From Tritrichomonas musculus (lineage: Eukaryota; Parabasalia; Tritrichomonadida; Tritrichomonadidae): a stretch of 64,000 nucleotides of DNA. The translations under genes were made by a program, and so were the position numbers. Shown here in pieces: positions 1 through 10,439 of this stretch. Below the pieces are notes generated by a model. The model was not told the DNA's origin, did not search any database, and saw only the letters and a list, made by a program, of their open reading frames with translations. Each line of letters opens with the position of its first letter. Within the stretch, counting starts at the first letter, position 1. The stretch lies in assembly GCA_039105265.1 (NCBI GenBank), contig JAPFFF010000011.1:1240001-1304000 (forward strand). The letters are read 5' to 3'.

Positions 1-1672
1 ATTTAACGGAACCTCTTGCCCATGTGAAGTATGTATCAGTGCATATCCACATTTCGGCCGGGGGAGGGTGAGCATTTGGATTGTTAACATCAAAGTTATA
101 ATATGTATCGTTTGCACCTCTATACAAAGGTTGACCTTTGAATTTGATTGTAACTGTGTTTCCACCAGTATCAACACCATCGAATACATAACCGGAATTA
201 GTACGTTCAAGCTGGAAGTTGATACAAAAGCTGGTGGCATCAGAGATGGTATTCTTATAACGTGTTCCGTCAGGTGCATTCAAAGACATTGCCCAAGAAT
301 CTTCAAGTTCATGGGATGGTCTGAGAGAGCCATCTAATTCATTACTTATTAATTGATATTGATAGAAACGTGGACCAATAGTTGAATCAAATTCTGTATC
401 TGGATACTTAACATTGTTGATGGTGAGCTGTACATTCTGGTACATAATATTATCGAAACATGTTATTTCATTAGTTCTTTTTGGGAACATGACTGTGATG
501 TTGGTAGCATTTGAAAGAGCAATTGATTTAGAAACATCTAGACCTGCATCTGTTGCAAGACCTTGGAAACCTTCACGTACAAGTTGCTGAGATGGAATTA
601 GAAGAGGTGTGTTGAGTTCACGAATGAGTCCATTGAGGCAGTCAGGTTTGATTCCAAAGCCAGCAAGATCTGATTTCATGGTTACAATGGTTCCACCACG
701 ACAGTTAAGAATTACTTCTTCAGTCTTGTATGCAATGACTTTAGTGGAATCACCAAGGACTGGAAGCGTTTGGAAACCATCATTTTGCAAATCATTTGAA
801 CCATCTTGAGGAGCATCTACAAGCTTGTATTCAGTTACAATTGTTGATGGAGAACCAATTTGAGAGAACTTGTTTGAGATTGTCATGTTGGCTGGAACGT
901 CTTGCTCTATGGTAGAACAGTTAAGGAGTTCTTCAATTTCTTTAACAACAGATGGTTGGACTTGATGCCAAACTAATGCTTCTGTTGATGATTTAATTTC
1001 TTCTTCAATCTCTCCACAAATGGAGTTTGGATAGAGTTGCCAAGCTTGGAATGCAAGCTGATCTGTAAAGTAAATGGATGCTTCAAATGTGACTCTATGA
1101 GGTTTACCGTCTGCAAGTAATGTAAGTGGAACGTAAACACCACATACTGAAGGGCTCATGCGAGATGTATTCTCCCACAACGAATACCTGTGTTTGGCAG
1201 GCTCTTTGGCATCAATTGGTTTGATTGAGTTGTATGCAAATGATTCACGAATGAGTTCATCTTGCTGATATTCTTTAAGCATAACGTTATCAATCCATAA
1301 GCGAGCATCTGAAAAGAGTTCTACAGCATGTTTGAAACCAATGAATATACGATTTAAGTTTGCTGTATCATCATCTAAATGCAATTCTTTATTAAGTTGG
1401 ACTACAAGATCAAGCTTTGCTGTAACGAAATTCTTTTCCATTTGTGAGATGGTATGACCTTGATGTGTCCATTTGATTTTAGTTTTGGTTCCAATTGGCA
1501 TGGGAGCATCTTTATCATCAACATCTTCTGTAAACCATCCAAATGTATGATCACCACCATTGTATGCAATGAGATTTCGAAGTTTTGATTGGAAGAATTT
1601 TAGGACATCACCTTCGTCATTACCGGTGTTCTTGAGTTGGGCGTTCTGATATGTCATTCTTTGAGCTTGCAT
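1..1672 (-). CDS. Major capsid protein (double jelly-roll type), partial at window edge
   Basis: An open frame on the minus strand runs off the left edge of the window and starts at 1672 (MQAQRMTYQNAQ) or at the second Met, 1657. It aligns along its visible length with the protein at 52236-54104. Shared blocks include a FIGFKHAVELFSDA-like segment near residue 110, RYSLWENTSR, an ITVMFPKR-like strand, and a C-terminal PLYRGANDTYYN block. This is the pattern of Polinton MCPs, which form the virion shell as trimers of double jelly rolls. It sits head to head with the pVI-like gene at 1729. A TTTTTTAATGC box lies just before the start. The family call rests on the capsid context and the homology between elements; no search was run. 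Confidence 0.75.
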   Translation of the reverse strand, partial: MQAQRMTYQNAQLKNTGNDEGDVLKFFQSKLRNLIAYNGGDHTFGWFTEDVDDKDAPMPIGTKTKIKWTHQGHTISQMEKNFVTAKLDLVVQLNKELHLDDDTANLNRIFIGFKHAVELFSDARLWIDNVMLKEYQQDELIRESFAYNSIKPIDAKEPAKHRYSLWENTSRMSPSVCGVYVPLTLLADGKPHRVTFEASIYFTDQLAFQAWQLYPNSICGEIEEEIKSSTEALVWHQVQPSVVKEIEELLNCSTIEQDVPANMTISNKFSQIGSPSTIVTEYKLVDAPQDGSNDLQNDGFQTLPVLGDSTKVIAYKTEEVILNCRGGTIVTMKSDLAGFGIKPDCLNGLIRELNTPLLIPSQQLVREGFQGLATDAGLDVSKSIALSNATNITVMFPKRTNEITCFDNIMYQNVQLTINNVKYPDTEFDSTIGPRFYQYQLISNELDGSLRPSHELEDSWAMSLNAPDGTRYKNTISDATSFCINFQLERTNSGYVFDGVDTGGNTVTIKFKGQPLYRGANDTYYNFDVNNPNAHPPPAEMWICTDTYFTWARGSVK

Positions 1673-1728
1673 TAAAAAAGATTCGTGTGAAGTTGCATTT
1701 TTGAGATTTTAATACAAACCCAAAGAAA
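1673..1728. promoter_or_regulatory. Divergent promoter region between capsid and pVI-like genes
   Basis: Only 56 bases separate the two start codons. Each strand carries the common element box: TTTTTTAATGC before the capsid start, and TTTTAATACAAACCCAAAGAAA before the ATG at 1729. The two arms are recognisably alike. This suggests joint expression of virion genes. Confidence 0.5.
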
Positions 1729-2055
1729 ATGGCATTCGGGACCTGGTTTAAGAACTTGCTGGTGAAAGGAAAGAATTTCATAAAGAAAGCATCTCCATAC
1801 ATTCGTAAGGGAATTGAAATAGCACGAAAAGTTGGACCTATGTTTGGTGATACAGTTGGCGGCATCGTTAATAGTATTGCTAATGGAGCTGATTACTTAC
1901 TCAATAAAGTTGCTCCAAACGAACCTCCTAAAGCAAAACCTGTATACAAACCTTTACCAATTGACTTTTCAAATTATTCTAACAATAAGGTGGAAATGAT
2001 ACAAAAGCCAATATTAGGTGGAAATAAAGGGCGTTTGAATCCAATCTTGAAGTGA
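1729..2055 (+). CDS. pVI-like minor virion protein (amphipathic, basic)
   Basis: This 108-aa protein starts with a strongly basic amphipathic region (FKNLLVKGKNFIKKASPYIRKG). A glycine-rich hydrophobic stretch follows (GPMFGDTVGGIVNSIANGADYLL), then a proline-rich tail. The same design appears at 54152-54403 in element C and, more loosely, at 40086-40541 in element B. In adenoviruses and Polintons the pVI-type minor capsid protein lies inside the shell and disrupts membranes through an N-terminal amphipathic helix. The position beside MCP and the length fit. The function is inferred from composition and context, since such short proteins diverge fast. Confidence 0.5.
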   Translation: MAFGTWFKNLLVKGKNFIKKASPYIRKGIEIARKVGPMFGDTVGGIVNSIANGADYLLNKVAPNEPPKAKPVYKPLPIDFSNYSNNKVEMIQKPILGGNKGRLNPILK

Positions 2056-2110
2056 TTTAAATGAGTCCATTGATGGTTTAATGTGATTGTTTATTTTTAT
2101 GTGACATCAA

Positions 2111-2464
2111 ATGGAAGTAAAAGTGATTGGACCCATTAAAGAATATTTGAAAACATTTAATACTCCAGATGAATTCAATCTGTGGTATGCTAAAAATAAA
2201 GACGAGATTGATAAGATTACGACTCATAAACTTAATAAGATGTATTACATTGAGGGATATCGTATTACAAAAATCAAAGGTGTACTTTGTCTAAAGAAAG
2301 CTGTCAAGAAACAGGTAGATGATTCGCAAAATGATTCACAAAATGATCGTGAAAATGAGTCTGCAATCTTGGATATACAGAATGAAATAGAGCAACTCAA
2401 AAGTGATATTCTTGCAATCAAGACAGCTATCAACGACATTGTTAAAGCAATTAATGGTGAATGA
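2111..2464 (+). CDS. Conserved element protein with C-terminal coiled coil
   Basis: This 117-aa protein begins directly after a TTTTTATGTGACATCAAATG box. Residues 1-70 contain a block (TPDEFNLWYAKNKDEID...YRITK...LKKA) that is shared with the protein at 54454-54915. The C-terminal third is a heptad-rich helix (IQNEIEQLKSDILAIKTAINDIV), so it probably forms an oligomer. In both elements it follows the pVI-like gene, which suggests a virion or assembly role. I do not recognise the family and name no function. Confidence 0.6.
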   Translation: MEVKVIGPIKEYLKTFNTPDEFNLWYAKNKDEIDKITTHKLNKMYYIEGYRITKIKGVLCLKKAVKKQVDDSQNDSQNDRENESAILDIQNEIEQLKSDILAIKTAINDIVKAINGE

Positions 2465-2528
2465 TATTCTTAAAATCTTTTGAATCCATTTTCATTAGGA
2501 TTTTGCGATGCTACGCAAACCAAAGGTC

Positions 2529-2544
2529 TGCGTGATTTCACGCA
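2529..2544. other. Short hairpin between genes
   Basis: A 6-bp stem (TGCGTG / CACGCA) with an ATTT loop lies in the 148-base gap before the ATPase gene. No poly-T run follows, so a terminator role is unproven. It resembles the other short hairpins scattered in element A. Confidence 0.35.
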
Positions 2545-2612
2545 CTCATGTTTTTGGACATATTTTGAGACTTTTGCAAGCCTATGTTTGCATCCATTTT
2601 AATTAACTGTAA

Positions 2613-3434
2613 ATGTATAAACAAAGCTTTACGACTTCGTTTGGGAATCAAGACTCATTCAGCTACGTTCATGATATGGTTAGAGATTGCTTGAGAAGAA
2701 ATAAAGGGCAAGTCACGAATGCATTGATCAGAAAGATTCACAAAGACATCAATATTTACTATAATTCTGTGAATATATTCGTTGGCAAACAAGGTTCCGG
2801 AAAGACGTTATCAGCAATTGAAGAAATCATTAAAATAGCTTCAATTCCAAATGCAGCACATCTTCTCATATATGTATCCAAAACAGGTGAACAGAAAGAT
2901 GTTACATTTGAGTCATTAAGGGAACTCATTGAAATACCAATAGCATATGTTTCCCAAGAGAATGCAGAAGAATATGTTAATGCATTATTGAATTATAAGC
3001 AACTATATTATACAATAAGGAAGGAACATTTAGAGAATCAAATCATTGATGAGCAACGAATTGAGATATTCAAAGCATTGAAAGTTACTGATTTTCGTGC
3101 ACCAATGTTGCATACCTTGATACTATTTGATGATATTGCTAATAACAAATTGCTTGCAAATGAGAAATCATATTTCAACAATCTGATGACTACATGTCGA
3201 CATAATCATATATCATTCTTCTTGAATGTCCAGTTCTGGAAATCGCTATCAACAACCATTAAATCAAATGTCTCTACTGTATTCGTATTTGGAACTTATT
3301 CAAAAGAGCAGTTGAGATACATTACTCATCAGATTACTATGGACTTATCATTTGATGAATTGTATGAACGATACAAAAATATGAATAAACACCAGAAGAT
3401 CATAATCGATTGCAATAATGCTAAAGTTACATAA
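2613..3434 (+). CDS. Genome-packaging ATPase (FtsK/HerA, A32-like)
   Basis: This 273-aa P-loop ATPase has Walker A GKQGSGKT at about residues 58-65 and a Walker B strand LILFDD near residue 168. A following TTCRHNHISFFLNVQ block resembles the sensor/arginine-finger region of the packaging ATPases. Polinton ATPases of about 250-300 aa pump DNA into preformed capsids. Related proteins lie at 40559-41425 and 50389-51378. The start is supported by a TTTTAATTAACTGTAAATG box. The gene is the third of a same-strand run with the pVI-like and coiled-coil genes, consistent with virion morphogenesis. Confidence 0.85.
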   Translation: MYKQSFTTSFGNQDSFSYVHDMVRDCLRRNKGQVTNALIRKIHKDINIYYNSVNIFVGKQGSGKTLSAIEEIIKIASIPNAAHLLIYVSKTGEQKDVTFESLRELIEIPIAYVSQENAEEYVNALLNYKQLYYTIRKEHLENQIIDEQRIEIFKALKVTDFRAPMLHTLILFDDIANNKLLANEKSYFNNLMTTCRHNHISFFLNVQFWKSLSTTIKSNVSTVFVFGTYSKEQLRYITHQITMDLSFDELYERYKNMNKHQKIIIDCNNAKVT

Positions 3435-3449
3435 TGTATAATCATATTT

Positions 3450-4148
3450 TTATTCCATGTGTGCATCTGCCCAGCCATCATCATCACGTGCATCCCAACG
3501 TCCATCATGTTCTTGATTATATGCATCTTGAACATTTTCATGCCATTCACCTTCTTCAGCATCATTTGGATGTTGAATTTGTGCTGGGACTGGTCGATTA
3601 AATTCATTATTATGAAAGATTATGTTTTGTACATTCGCTGGTGATGCACGAATTGCTTCTAATGTTGCATTTGCAAAATCATGATATAAATTATTTTGAA
3701 GTTGTGCTCTATTTTCTGCTGTCCATTGCTCTCCATTAGTATGCAAAACATGTAATAACAAGCTAGATACTTCTTCATCAATTTCATTTTTACCATCTTT
3801 GCGGGCCCATTTCTTGAATGCATCAGAATCTGGATTTACATTATGACGACCTGCAACTCTGTTAATAATATAGGCTTTCCATAATATACCAGCAGCTTTC
3901 ATTAGGATCTGGACTTTATATTTGTTTGTGACATCAGCAATTTGATTTTCACGTAGAACTCGAAATACAACATTTGAAACATGATTGATGATATAATCAC
4001 GGAATCTAGAGAATGCATTCTTACGCTTTTCTTTAGGTATTCTGTAGTTAGAAGTTCGCCATCCATTCCAATCTTCAGGAGTTTGGTATCCCATCATGTC
4101 ACCTAATGTGTGGATTGGAAGCAAAGTCATTGTTGTATGAATAACCAA
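3450..4148 (-). CDS. Uncharacterised element protein, downstream partner of the 4099-5619 ORF
   Basis: This 232-aa frame is read leftwards and overlaps the 3' end of the next upstream ORF by about 50 bases. It is rich in charged and aromatic residues. It has a helical central part (KYKVQILMKAAGILWKAYIIN) and an acidic tail with His/Asp/Trp clusters (DARDDDGWADAHME). Element C has a comparable gene block at 58580-60135. The exact start is uncertain because no promoter box precedes the first Met. No enzyme motif was seen. A virion or assembly role is inferred only from position between the ATPase and the fibre. Confidence 0.5.
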   Translation of the reverse strand: MVIHTTMTLLPIHTLGDMMGYQTPEDWNGWRTSNYRIPKEKRKNAFSRFRDYIINHVSNVVFRVLRENQIADVTNKYKVQILMKAAGILWKAYIINRVAGRHNVNPDSDAFKKWARKDGKNEIDEEVSSLLLHVLHTNGEQWTAENRAQLQNNLYHDFANATLEAIRASPANVQNIIFHNNEFNRPVPAQIQHPNDAEEGEWHENVQDAYNQEHDGRWDARDDDGWADAHME

Positions 4149-5619
4149 ATCTAGTTTTCATATATTCTGGAATCGTTAATGATTGTCCACCATGTTCTTC
4201 TCTATATCGACGTCTAGTATCAGCATCATTATGGGTGTAGAAATCAAACCTTGCTGGCCAGTCAGATTTACCAACAGTGTATCCATTAATGTATAAAGGA
4301 TGTCCACTTCCATTTCTAATGTAAATATCTGGAATTCCATCACGATTTGGATCTTCAGATGTTGCTGTCCATGGTGAACTATTTGGGAAAGCATTATTTC
4401 GTTTTTGAACTATATCACGAGCACCAGCTAATGTTATAGCTTTAGTGTTTCGTTTAACATCTTTCTGAAGATTTATGACAATTTCTTCAAGTTGACGCAT
4501 ACCTTTCTTTGCTTTTGCAGCTCCAGCAGCACGTTGACGTAGACTTTGTATAACTTGTGATGCAATTCGACCAAGTAATGCTGCATTATTTCTAACATTT
4601 TCAAATTGAACAGGTTGATCGCCTGCAATGTTTGCATTATAATAGTCTAAAACAGCTTGTATTCTTGCATTATCATCTTCACCTTGTGGAGCTATAGGTC
4701 TATTTAGGGGTCTTTCAGCCATTCTTTGCGTTCCTATTAAAAAATCTCTATTTGGATTATCGTTTACTGGATTTAGAATTGCTCCAGGTCGAATAATAGG
4801 TGGTGGAAGAGGTGCCAATGGTTGTGATAATGGTGGTGCCAAAGGTTGTGATGTTGGTCTGCTTAATTCACTTCCACTCCCATTTGGGGTTGCGGAGTAT
4901 GGAGGTTGTATAGTATGTGGTGGTGGTGCAAAAGGTGGTATTCCAATATTTTGTAATACTGGAAATGAAGAATCTGGATTATCTAAAGCTGTTTCAAATG
5001 GTTCTGCAACGGGTCCAGATTGTGGTGTGAATGCAGGTGGTGGTGGTGTGAATGGAACTGGTTCTGGAAATAATCGATTTGCAAAGTGAGCCAAGCTTTC
5101 AGTATATATACGATTTACATATTTTTGACTAACATTATCTTGTTGCACAAATCCATTTTCAGTCATCCATTCAAGTATTGATGGGAGATCTTCATTGGTA
5201 TAATCGTAATTGGTGATTCCCATCATTTGATGCATTTGTCCAAATCCCATATGTTCCAAGAAAGCATTCTCAGTAGATTTATGACCTTTCAACCAATTTA
5301 TGAACTTTCTATTTGTATAGTCTTTGAGATCATTTATATCTAAAGGTCTGTCAATTCGATATTCATTCCGAATCCTAGTTATAAATCTATCGATAGATGT
5401 TGAGTTAACATTATTACCTTCAAATTGCCCAAACCTATATTCATTAAGGATTGGTAATAATTTATTTGCAATTTCCGCAATTTTAGTGCCCTTAGGCCAA
5501 TTGACTTTCATACTGAATCCCAACTCATTATTCAGGGATTGAATATATGAGAGAAGTTTTTCTTTATTGTTGCCAGCTAGTATCTGTCCAGTCTTTAGAG
5601 TTATATTTGTTTTGCTCAT
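4099..5619 (-). CDS. Virion-associated protein with proline-rich centre and DxNxDGxPD motif
   Basis: I place the start at 5619 (MSKTNITLKTGQI), because a TTTTATGTTAATCCAAATG box ends there; the frame is open further upstream but without support. The protein has about 506 aa. It has an N-terminal helical part, a long Pro/Gly-rich linker near residues 190-290, and a basic coiled segment with QRAAGAAKAKKGMRQLEE. A C-terminal block contains DPNRDGIPDIYIRNG and IYINGYTVG-like residues. That block recurs at 58771-60135 (NGDKVDDIILVDKRGIPAIVNGY). The Asp/Asn loop resembles calcium-binding repeats of the thrombospondin type 3 kind. The gene is divergent from the fibre gene across a 59-base gap. The role is unknown; a structural role is likely. 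Confidence 0.55.
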   Translation of the reverse strand: MSKTNITLKTGQILAGNNKEKLLSYIQSLNNELGFSMKVNWPKGTKIAEIANKLLPILNEYRFGQFEGNNVNSTSIDRFITRIRNEYRIDRPLDINDLKDYTNRKFINWLKGHKSTENAFLEHMGFGQMHQMMGITNYDYTNEDLPSILEWMTENGFVQQDNVSQKYVNRIYTESLAHFANRLFPEPVPFTPPPPAFTPQSGPVAEPFETALDNPDSSFPVLQNIGIPPFAPPPHTIQPPYSATPNGSGSELSRPTSQPLAPPLSQPLAPLPPPIIRPGAILNPVNDNPNRDFLIGTQRMAERPLNRPIAPQGEDDNARIQAVLDYYNANIAGDQPVQFENVRNNAALLGRIASQVIQSLRQRAAGAAKAKKGMRQLEEIVINLQKDVKRNTKAITLAGARDIVQKRNNAFPNSSPWTATSEDPNRDGIPDIYIRNGSGHPLYINGYTVGKSDWPARFDFYTHNDADTRRRYREEHGGQSLTIPEYMKTRFGYSYNNDFASNPHIR

Positions 5620-5678
5620 TTGGATTAACATAAAATTAACTGGGATGTGCTGTCTAAAATTGTTTAACATTGAGATAA

Positions 5679-8600
5679 ATGACTGCAATATTAACCAAAC
5701 AAAATGCATTAGATGGAGCCTTGGTAGGAGGTTCTGGCAAAGGTGGTGATGGAATATTTGATTCAATTCATGTTAAAGGTGATGCCACAATAGATGGTAG
5801 TTGTAAAATCTTCTTTGGTGAAGAATATGGTGAACCTCAAAGTGTCAAAGAATGTTTCGAAACATTTGGGAAAGCATTAACGGATATAACTAGCGACATT
5901 CAATCACATCGAACCGTTATCGATACACATGGAACCAAACTTGCTGACCATGAAGATAGAATATCAACTTTAGAGAATGCTCCTCCATCTGCAATCGAGA
6001 AGGTAATGACTTATGAAGAAGGTTGTGATGAATTCATAATTGATGCAAATAATATCCATAAATTAAGTGATTTGGATTCTCAGGACAGTTCAACATACAA
6101 CATTCTTGAGATTGATTACTCTGGATCTGTAAGTGGACAAGTCTTTGAGATCATCTTTCCAAAGAATCTTGAAATTGAAAATGCTTATATTTCATGTGAC
6201 ACCCAAAATAGATTCACAAATCCCATTATTGAATACATCACAGATTCACAAAGCGATTCCAAATATCAATTGAAGTACATCAGCAATGAATCAAAACCTC
6301 GAATATACATGTCGAAATCTGCAATCTATGACCCATTTGAACTATATACTGATGGATTCATGAAGATCAAATTCGTTGGGAAAATGCATCAAATTGCAAT
6401 TATTAAAGATTCACAAAGCGATGGAGGTACATTAATGAATCTCAAGTGTAATCTCATTGATGCTGACAATTGCTTCAAACTCTATAGGTCTCCATTACCT
6501 GACTTCTATACAATCAAGTCAATCGGGGATTACAATTTGGATACTGCAAATGGTTTATATTATGCTGACTGGGGATATAATCCTGATTCCGATTCATTCA
6601 ATTCACTCATTGAAGGACAGACATTCGAGCTTCATGATAACGTATTTGGGACTCATTACAAGCTTACTAAATCTGGAGGTAAATGGATTGGTACCAATTA
6701 TTGCGTTAACATCCCGCTGAAGATGCATAAAGAGAATTCATATGGATCCTTGAATAGAGACATTCCATACATTTCAATCAAGAAGAATGCTGCTAACATA
6801 TTTGCTTTGAAAGGTCTAATCAATTATGAATCCGGGAATCCATTAAAGATGATGCTTGACAAAGGTATGATAACATATAGTTCCAATACTAGAATGGGTG
6901 ATCCAGATGAAACCGATGATGTCTGGCGTGTATGGTTTGGATGCAATGAAGATAAGAGTGGAGACTATTCTGCTACATTAACCCTTGATGGACATACTTA
7001 TGAATTCGTCTTTGGATTCAAATATTCATGGAAGCATGAACATACATATGAGATCAAAACCGACAACTATTTTGAATATATCCCTTACCGTTATGAATCA
7101 TTCATTGAAACAGATTCTGATAATTTGAGAGTTTACATGAAGGCTGATCCAGAATTCAACATCCCAATTGATGAAAATATTGAATACCCAGGTGGCAATA
7201 CATTCGAATTTCTAGCTTCAACGGGTTACTATTCTGTATCACCTAGACCTGAATCTTGCACAACATTGATGACAAACTTCAATATCCAAACATCTGGAAT
7301 AGTCATTGGAGAGAATATTGAATCACATATCTTTGAATTGAATTCGTTAGGGAATGTTGTTGATATAGCTGTTAAAGACATATCATCTTTGGAGAAATAT
7401 TGTAATCGTTTGCAGAAAGAATTTGATGACATGCAACCTAAATTCAGCTGGTTTGATTACATTGCCGGTAAGTTCGTTAACATTGGATCATCTGTATTTA
7501 CATTTGGGAAAGTTGGTGCTGGAGATCTATTGCAAATCTCTATTGATGGAATTAAAGGTCTTTCTAAACTCTCATTTGCCAAAGATGCTGATAAAGATGA
7601 TGGAATAGAATTAGAAGATATTGATGAAGTTGTTAGAGACAAATCTGTGAATCAATCAAGAGAAATCATTAAAGAATTGACATATGTTGATACCATCATT
7701 GAGATCCCAAATGAGAAATATTGTCACAGATATTATACTGATACATTGAAAGGTACATTAGAAGTTGAAACCAAAGTGGACAATGAAGGTGAAGTAATCA
7801 AGTTAAATACATATTCCATCAATGAAGATAAGAGTTTCACATTGCAAAGCAAGTACGACACCTCAGGTGATGCGAAGCAAGTATCAAATGAGTCATCAAA
7901 TGGGTCACTTTATGAAATTACTTTCGAAGATCCATATCTAATGATTCTTACCATAGGAAGTCATGAACCATTATCAGTTAGAATCAAGTATACAACCAAA
8001 GTTGAGAATTCTGAATTAGGTTTAGGTGAAACGTTAACGAATAAGCAATTGATGTCTGCAGCTGCTATCAAGAAACTCATTGAAAACCATAAAACAAATT
8101 GGTTGAATGAGATCCCAAAAATGCCAGAGAATTTGGTTAATGAATCTGCTTTGAGTACTGCTTTAGAATCATATGTAAAGAAAGAAGACATATTATCAAC
8201 CGAAAATATAACTCAAGAATTGTCAATCACTACAAAATTCGTAAACGGAACAACCAATGATGAAGATAAAAGAACTTATATAACAAATTTGGATAGAGAT
8301 TTATGCAAAATATTAAAGAAATCATCATTGATAGTAAAAGGTTCTTGCAATAATGAAGATATTTCAGGAGAATATTTGTATGATAGTGAAGACTCAGAAT
8401 ATTATCATTACAAGAAAGGTGAAAATACTTTTTCTATATATTATTTCTATTATGGTGGAACATTCAGATATAATGATAACTATGCTGTCGATCTAGAATC
8501 AGTATGTTATTCATACAAGCTTGAAGTTTATGATGAATATTGTATTCCAAATATGAATTTCGTAAAAACTAATTTTGCTTTGAAATCGGATATCCCAGAA

Positions 8601-10439
8601 ATAATTGATAAAACAATTACTTTCAATCAAGAATTAGAATTATATTATGATGAAGGTAATAGTATTAATACTCTTTCGGTTCTTTATACTAATGCAAGTC
8701 AATATTTTGAAAACTGGAAACAATATGGAATGTTATTTGATGGATATGATAAAACTGATGAAAATATTAAATATCAAGGAATATTCACTATATCAAGTAT
8801 TAATAATAATGATTATGTTTTAAATAATGGCGTTCAAAATATAGCATTAACATTAGAAATGAGTTCAAGTTGTGGAGTTGTTTATGATTTTGATAACCAA
8901 CATAGAATCAATGTAATAAGTTGTTATATTGCAAATGAAGATTATGATGAAACAAACTTAAACAGTGTTGTTAATCTTGCATTTCTCCAAGATAAATATG
9001 CTTTGAAAACAGATATTCCTGAACCAGTTGACTTGACACCTTATGCACTCAAGACTGATATTCCTACTGTTGATCTAGAACCATATGCCACTAAAACTAA
9101 TAATATCCCATATGAAGTTGACAGAAAGGATGGTAGTTGTGCTTTTATATTTAGTTTAGCTAAGACTCCTTTGAATTTCCGTGTAAAAATAGTACTAAGG
9201 TGGACAAATTCTGCTAACGAACCAGATTGGGTAGGTATTACTGGGGATGTTATAGATGGAGTCCTACAGAATAAGGTAATTCTTAATGGTACTACTAATA
9301 CCAAGAAGAAGTTTACATTCCCGGGGCAACAAGGATATACTCAAATTAGGTTAGACACCAGCATTTATTATTGGAAAGATGGTAAAGTCAGATTTTTGAA
9401 CGTTAATTCCAATTTTTCTGATGAGACTCTCCTAAATTATGATCCTAACGAAACATACTTTACAGAATATGTGACTTATGGTGGAGATCTAGAACCTTAT
9501 GCACTCAAAACTGACATTCCTACTATTGATCTAGAACCTTATGCATTGAAGAGTGATATTCCAGAACCAGTTGACTTGACACCATATTATACTAGTACCC
9601 AGGCTGATGAGAAGTTCGTTGATGAAGATGAGCTCGCTTATGAATTAGATAAGTATGAGACCAAGGATGTGGCTGATGGAAAGTATGCTTTGAAAACGGA
9701 TATCCCTGAACCAGTTGACTTGAATAAATATGTATCAAAAAATGATGATGGTTCATTATCAATTAATAGTACCGAAAGTAATATTGCAAGTTTCTTTAGT
9801 TCTATTGATTCTAATACACTTGCTTTATTTAGATTTGGATATAATGATACTTATAATACTGTCTTTATGTATAGGTCTTCAAAAACTGCTGATACTGGTG
9901 AAGTATTTATATATGTTGATGGTCATAGATTTCAATCATTTAGCATGTTTGGTACTGCAAGAAATACAACAATTGATTCAAATTTATATGTTTCTGGCAA
10001 AATAACATCCAATGGTTCAAATACAATCACTCACTACTGTCCAATCGAAGCAGGTCAAAACATATCTGATTTCGTTGCAGGAAAGCCTGTATTCATGAGT
10101 GGACATGTATATAAATATGTTAACGGATCCTTCATTAGTTCCACAGCTAACGATTCAACTGATTGCATTTGTAGTGTAGTGATCAATGGATCCTATAAAG
10201 AGTTCGTTGGAGTGATTACAGAAGTGGATGCTGAAAATGGATGTATCAAATTTGCTTCTCATGGAGACATGTTATTCACAGTTGATGATGCAAATCTCTA
10301 TCAAATTGGTGACGTAATTCTCTATAACGGAAAGATCTTGGATGCTGAATATGCAATGACTTTACGAATCCAGCAATCAATTGTTGGAAAGGTCACAGCA
10401 AAAATAAATGAAACGACATTAGCTATCTTCAAATCTTAA
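5679..10439 (+). CDS. Long fibre-like protein (1586 aa) with YALKTDIP repeats and shared C-terminal knob
   Basis: The N-terminus has a Gly-rich start and a coiled segment (HRTVIDTHGTKLADHEDRISTLE). Several beta-rich modules follow. One (FKLYRSPLPDFY...FGTHYKLTKSGGKWIGTNY) also occurs in the giant proteins at 21712-26967 and 28933-35532. The second half carries repeated YALKTDIPEPVDL-type units, as seen in trimeric phage fibres. The last 140 residues (from THYCPIEAG to LAIFKS) match the end of the 500-aa protein at 60281-61783. Such a layout suggests an attachment fibre with a swappable tip. Function is inferred from repeats and modularity; no receptor or enzyme motif was seen. Confidence 0.6.
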   Translation: MTAILTKQNALDGALVGGSGKGGDGIFDSIHVKGDATIDGSCKIFFGEEYGEPQSVKECFETFGKALTDITSDIQSHRTVIDTHGTKLADHEDRISTLENAPPSAIEKVMTYEEGCDEFIIDANNIHKLSDLDSQDSSTYNILEIDYSGSVSGQVFEIIFPKNLEIENAYISCDTQNRFTNPIIEYITDSQSDSKYQLKYISNESKPRIYMSKSAIYDPFELYTDGFMKIKFVGKMHQIAIIKDSQSDGGTLMNLKCNLIDADNCFKLYRSPLPDFYTIKSIGDYNLDTANGLYYADWGYNPDSDSFNSLIEGQTFELHDNVFGTHYKLTKSGGKWIGTNYCVNIPLKMHKENSYGSLNRDIPYISIKKNAANIFALKGLINYESGNPLKMMLDKGMITYSSNTRMGDPDETDDVWRVWFGCNEDKSGDYSATLTLDGHTYEFVFGFKYSWKHEHTYEIKTDNYFEYIPYRYESFIETDSDNLRVYMKADPEFNIPIDENIEYPGGNTFEFLASTGYYSVSPRPESCTTLMTNFNIQTSGIVIGENIESHIFELNSLGNVVDIAVKDISSLEKYCNRLQKEFDDMQPKFSWFDYIAGKFVNIGSSVFTFGKVGAGDLLQISIDGIKGLSKLSFAKDADKDDGIELEDIDEVVRDKSVNQSREIIKELTYVDTIIEIPNEKYCHRYYTDTLKGTLEVETKVDNEGEVIKLNTYSINEDKSFTLQSKYDTSGDAKQVSNESSNGSLYEITFEDPYLMILTIGSHEPLSVRIKYTTKVENSELGLGETLTNKQLMSAAAIKKLIENHKTNWLNEIPKMPENLVNESALSTALESYVKKEDILSTENITQELSITTKFVNGTTNDEDKRTYITNLDRDLCKILKKSSLIVKGSCNNEDISGEYLYDSEDSEYYHYKKGENTFSIYYFYYGGTFRYNDNYAVDLESVCYSYKLEVYDEYCIPNMNFVKTNFALKSDIPEIIDKTITFNQELELYYDEGNSINTLSVLYTNASQYFENWKQYGMLFDGYDKTDENIKYQGIFTISSINNNDYVLNNGVQNIALTLEMSSSCGVVYDFDNQHRINVISCYIANEDYDETNLNSVVNLAFLQDKYALKTDIPEPVDLTPYALKTDIPTVDLEPYATKTNNIPYEVDRKDGSCAFIFSLAKTPLNFRVKIVLRWTNSANEPDWVGITGDVIDGVLQNKVILNGTTNTKKKFTFPGQQGYTQIRLDTSIYYWKDGKVRFLNVNSNFSDETLLNYDPNETYFTEYVTYGGDLEPYALKTDIPTIDLEPYALKSDIPEPVDLTPYYTSTQADEKFVDEDELAYELDKYETKDVADGKYALKTDIPEPVDLNKYVSKNDDGSLSINSTESNIASFFSSIDSNTLALFRFGYNDTYNTVFMYRSSKTADTGEVFIYVDGHRFQSFSMFGTARNTTIDSNLYVSGKITSNGSNTITHYCPIEAGQNISDFVAGKPVFMSGHVYKYVNGSFISSTANDSTDCICSVVINGSYKEFVGVITEVDAENGCIKFASHGDMLFTVDDANLYQIGDVILYNGKILDAEYAMTLRIQQSIVGKVTAKINETTLAIFKS